This document shows, piece by piece, positions 5,532 to 7,011 of a stretch of 7,011 nt of DNA. The stretch covers positions 1 through 7,011 of the forward strand of contig JAMOPR010000267.1 in the NCBI GenBank assembly GCA_027064485.1, written 5' to 3'. The stretch is from Desulfurobacteriaceae bacterium (lineage in GTDB: Bacteria > Aquificota > Aquificia > Desulfurobacteriales > Desulfurobacteriaceae). The translations under genes and the position numbers were made by a program. How positions within the stretch are numbered: the first letter of the stretch is position 1; each line of letters opens with the position of its first letter. The notes beneath the pieces are model-generated. The model was not told where the DNA came from and made no database searches. It was given only the letters and a program-made list of their open reading frames with translations.

Positions 5532-6148
5532 TTTAATCCTTTGAAATTATTCGCTATTAAAATTCCCGCTGTTTCAACTTCGGCAGCTATTTTGTCCAAC
5601 TTTTTCTGGAACAGGTTATACATCATAACTGCCGGGATTGCTACAAATAATCCAAAAACGGTTGTAAGTAGGGCTTCTGCTATTCCTGCGGATAACTGTT
5701 GAGGGTTGCCGATTGCTGACGAACCGGCGGTAAGGACACCAAATATTTTAATCATTCCCAAAACGGTTCCTGTTAAACCTAAAAGCGGTGAGATGGCTGC
5801 AATTGTAGCAAGTAGAGCAAGTCCTCTTTCAAGTTCCAAGAGTTTTCTTTTAGCGACAGCCTCAAAAGCGTGGAGGAAGTTTTCTTTAGAAGGTGTTCCT
5901 ATGTTTCTTAGAGATTCCATTACTATTGTGTTAAGAAACGATTTTCTCCTTTTACATAGTTCTACTGCATCTCCTATGTTTCCTTCGCTTAAAAAATCAA
6001 TTAGGAGTTTTAAGTCTTCTTTCGGGACTAACTTTGAAAGCCTTAAAACGATTAGCTTTTCAATTATTATTGTTAGAGAAATTATAGAAAGGAACAGCAG
6101 TATATAGCCTATTATTCCAGACTTTTGCAATAGTTCAAAGGCTTCCAT
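5528..6148 (-). CDS. exbB: MotA/TolQ/ExbB-family proton channel subunit
   Basis: An inner-membrane protein of 206 residues from the family that couples proton flow to work at the envelope (TonB energisation, Tol-Pal, or related). Three membrane segments are apparent at about 11-30, 108-131 and 156-178, with a cytoplasmic loop (about 31-105) between the first two. Family signatures are ISPLLGLTGTVLGM (119-132) and GIAEALLTTVFGL (155-167) followed by AIPAV; Thr128 and Thr163 match ExbB channel threonines. A TolQ-type assignment is equally possible, so the symbol is provisional. The start overlaps the trmI end by 14 bases, with AGGAGA at 6160-6155 six bases upstream. No ExbD/TolR partner follows; xth comes next, which is unusual because these genes normally sit side by side. 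Confidence 0.88.
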   Translation of the reverse strand: MEAFELLQKSGIIGYILLFLSIISLTIIIEKLIVLRLSKLVPKEDLKLLIDFLSEGNIGDAVELCKRRKSFLNTIVMESLRNIGTPSKENFLHAFEAVAKRKLLELERGLALLATIAAISPLLGLTGTVLGMIKIFGVLTAGSSAIGNPQQLSAGIAEALLTTVFGLFVAIPAVMMYNLFQKKLDKIAAEVETAGILIANNFKGLK

Positions 6149-6935
6149 TTTCTGTCTCCTGGGGTAGTTTTCTGGCGAAAATCAGGAATGCTGTGTGTGC
6201 CGGCATTCTATCTTCTGGTCTTAAACGTTCTGGAACGGTTTTATACTTTCTTAAAAGAATTTCGCAGACTTCTATATCCATGAAAGGTAGTTCCTGCAGT
6301 TTTTTGAGCGTTTCAATAATTTGATTTACAGTTGGGACTAAAATTCCTAACATGTTTCCTGTTTTTAGGGCTTTGTAAGCGTGATGAATGTAGAGCCACG
6401 GTTCTCTTACGTCTAAGAATACTGCATCTGCTTCTGTTTCTTCAAATCCTTCTGAAATGTCTTTGTGTTTGGCGACTACTCTGTTTTCGTAGCCTAACTT
6501 TCTCAGGTTTGATAGGGCGTTTTTTATGAATTCTTCCCTCTTTTCGTAGCTTATGACTTTGCCGTTTTCTCCGACTATGTGGGCAAAAACTGCCGTCATT
6601 GCACCGCTGCCGATTCCGCTTTCTATTACGGTATCACCTGGCTTTATGTTGAGTTTTAAGGCTATGAACGCTGCATCTTTTGGGTAGACTATCTGTGTTA
6701 GCCTGTTGAGTTTGTGCATTATGAAGTCAACAACGGTGCAGGGTAGGATAATGTATTTGAATCCTTTATGGGTTTCAATGAAGCCACCGTAAGGTTTTCC
6801 TATTAAGGATTCTAATTCAATTTCTCCTTTGTCTGTGTTGAACTTTCCTTTAGATAGGGAGAGGTTAAGAAAGTATTTTTTTTCTTTTTCCGGGTCGTAG
6901 AGGATTACGGTATCGGTTTTTTTAACTACTGCCAT
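6135..6935 (-). CDS. trmI: tRNA (adenine(58)-N1)-methyltransferase TrmI
   Basis: A SAM-dependent enzyme that makes m1A58 in the T-loop of tRNA, a modification tied to heat stability in thermophiles. Residues 1 to about 75 form the small N-terminal beta domain. The Rossmann methyltransferase domain follows with QIVYPKD (81-87), SAM motif ESGIGSGAMT (105-114), the acidic SYEKR (129-133), LDVREPW (174-180), VPTVNQI (200-206) and the C-terminal RPEDRMPAHTAFL (239-251). Asp175 and Tyr84 match the catalytic Asp170 and Tyr78 of the Thermus enzyme. At 266 residues it has normal length. AAAGGAG at 6953-6947 lies 11 bases before the ATG, somewhat far but with no better start. Fourteen bases overlap the upstream reading frame and 14 overlap exbB. 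Confidence 0.94.
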   Translation of the reverse strand: MAVVKKTDTVILYDPEKEKKYFLNLSLSKGKFNTDKGEIELESLIGKPYGGFIETHKGFKYIILPCTVVDFIMHKLNRLTQIVYPKDAAFIALKLNIKPGDTVIESGIGSGAMTAVFAHIVGENGKVISYEKREEFIKNALSNLRKLGYENRVVAKHKDISEGFEETEADAVFLDVREPWLYIHHAYKALKTGNMLGILVPTVNQIIETLKKLQELPFMDIEVCEILLRKYKTVPERLRPEDRMPAHTAFLIFARKLPQETENGSL

Positions 6936-7011
6936 TGTCTGTGCTGCTCCTTTCAGCTTTCACGATAAGTATGGTTTGACCTCTGTAAACGACGTTTCTT
7001 CTTATGCTGTT
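6922..7011 (-). CDS. Unidentified gene, C-terminal 29 residues
   Basis: Reading leftward from the right edge, one frame stays open for 29 codons and stops at TAA 6924-6922, inside the first codons of trmI. The visible tail begins NSIRRNVVYRGQTILIVKAE and ends STDNGSS, a plausible last beta hairpin plus a polar tail. The other two frames hit stops within this stretch, and a 14-base overlap with trmI fits the tight packing downstream. The residues are too few to name a family; a PDZ- or LysM-like ending crossed my mind but is not supported. If real, it is the gene before trmI in the same transcript. Confidence 0.55.
   Translation of the reverse strand, partial: NSIRRNVVYRGQTILIVKAERSSTDNGSS

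Noticed and set aside
5706..6107. 133-codon rightward frame inside exbB
   Set aside because: It is antisense to a clear ExbB/TolQ family protein with its signature motifs; no convincing start signals.
6876..6923. A8 and A7 runs near the start of trmI as possible programmed slippage sites
   Set aside because: The trmI frame is intact through both runs and encodes ordinary Lys codons; no frame change is needed to make the full product.
1..7011. Defence system, CRISPR array, mobile element or prophage
   Set aside because: No spacer-repeat array, transposase, integrase, terminal inverted repeats or nuclease/helicase cluster is visible; every long frame is a metabolic or housekeeping gene.

Overview
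The window looks like a chromosomal segment of a thermophilic, probably chemolithoautotrophic bacterium. My best guess is Aquificota, of the Desulfurobacteriaceae type. This is an inference from moderate-to-low GC content, Lys/Glu-rich proteins, tightly overlapping genes and a soluble-type succinate/fumarate enzyme. Nothing in the sequence proves the taxon. No tRNA, rRNA, CRISPR array, insertion sequence or phage gene was seen.

Left part (1-3873). A truncated leftward flavoprotein gene (1-73) lies head-to-head with a rightward three-gene operon. The operon encodes the flavoprotein (205-1899) and iron-sulfur (1913-3031) subunits of a succinate dehydrogenase/fumarate reductase, plus a protein with two cysteine-rich CCG domains of the heterodisulfide reductase subunit B type (3031-3873). 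No membrane-anchor subunit and no secretion signal are present, so the complex is probably cytoplasmic or peripheral, of the type E / thiol:fumarate reductase kind. The 131-base divergent spacer is AT-rich and carries two sets of short direct repeats spaced roughly one helical turn apart.

Centre (3874-3905). The two operons converge on a 32-base gap. It holds a perfect 9-bp hairpin with a U-tract only in the leftward direction, nested inside an 8-bp inverted repeat formed by the similar 3' ends of the two converging genes.

Right part (3906-7011, all leftward). A compact run reads, in transcription order: the 3' end of an unidentified gene (6922-7011), trmI tRNA m1A58 methyltransferase (6135-6935), an ExbB/TolQ/MotA-type proton channel (5528-6148), xth exonuclease III (4752-5531) and dapD (3906-4724). 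The first three junctions overlap by 14, 14 and 4 bases and the fourth has a 27-base gap, so this is very likely one transcript ending at the central terminator. Its functions (tRNA modification, energy transduction, DNA repair, lysine/peptidoglycan precursor synthesis) look like a housekeeping assembly and not one pathway.

The most interesting points are in the complex II operon. The iron-sulfur subunit has a fourth cysteine where classical enzymes have a non-cysteine residue in the [3Fe-4S] site. It also has a roughly 130-residue C-terminal extension. The enzyme faces a second flavoprotein gene with a very similar N-terminus. I did not find strong evidence for a wholly undescribed system.
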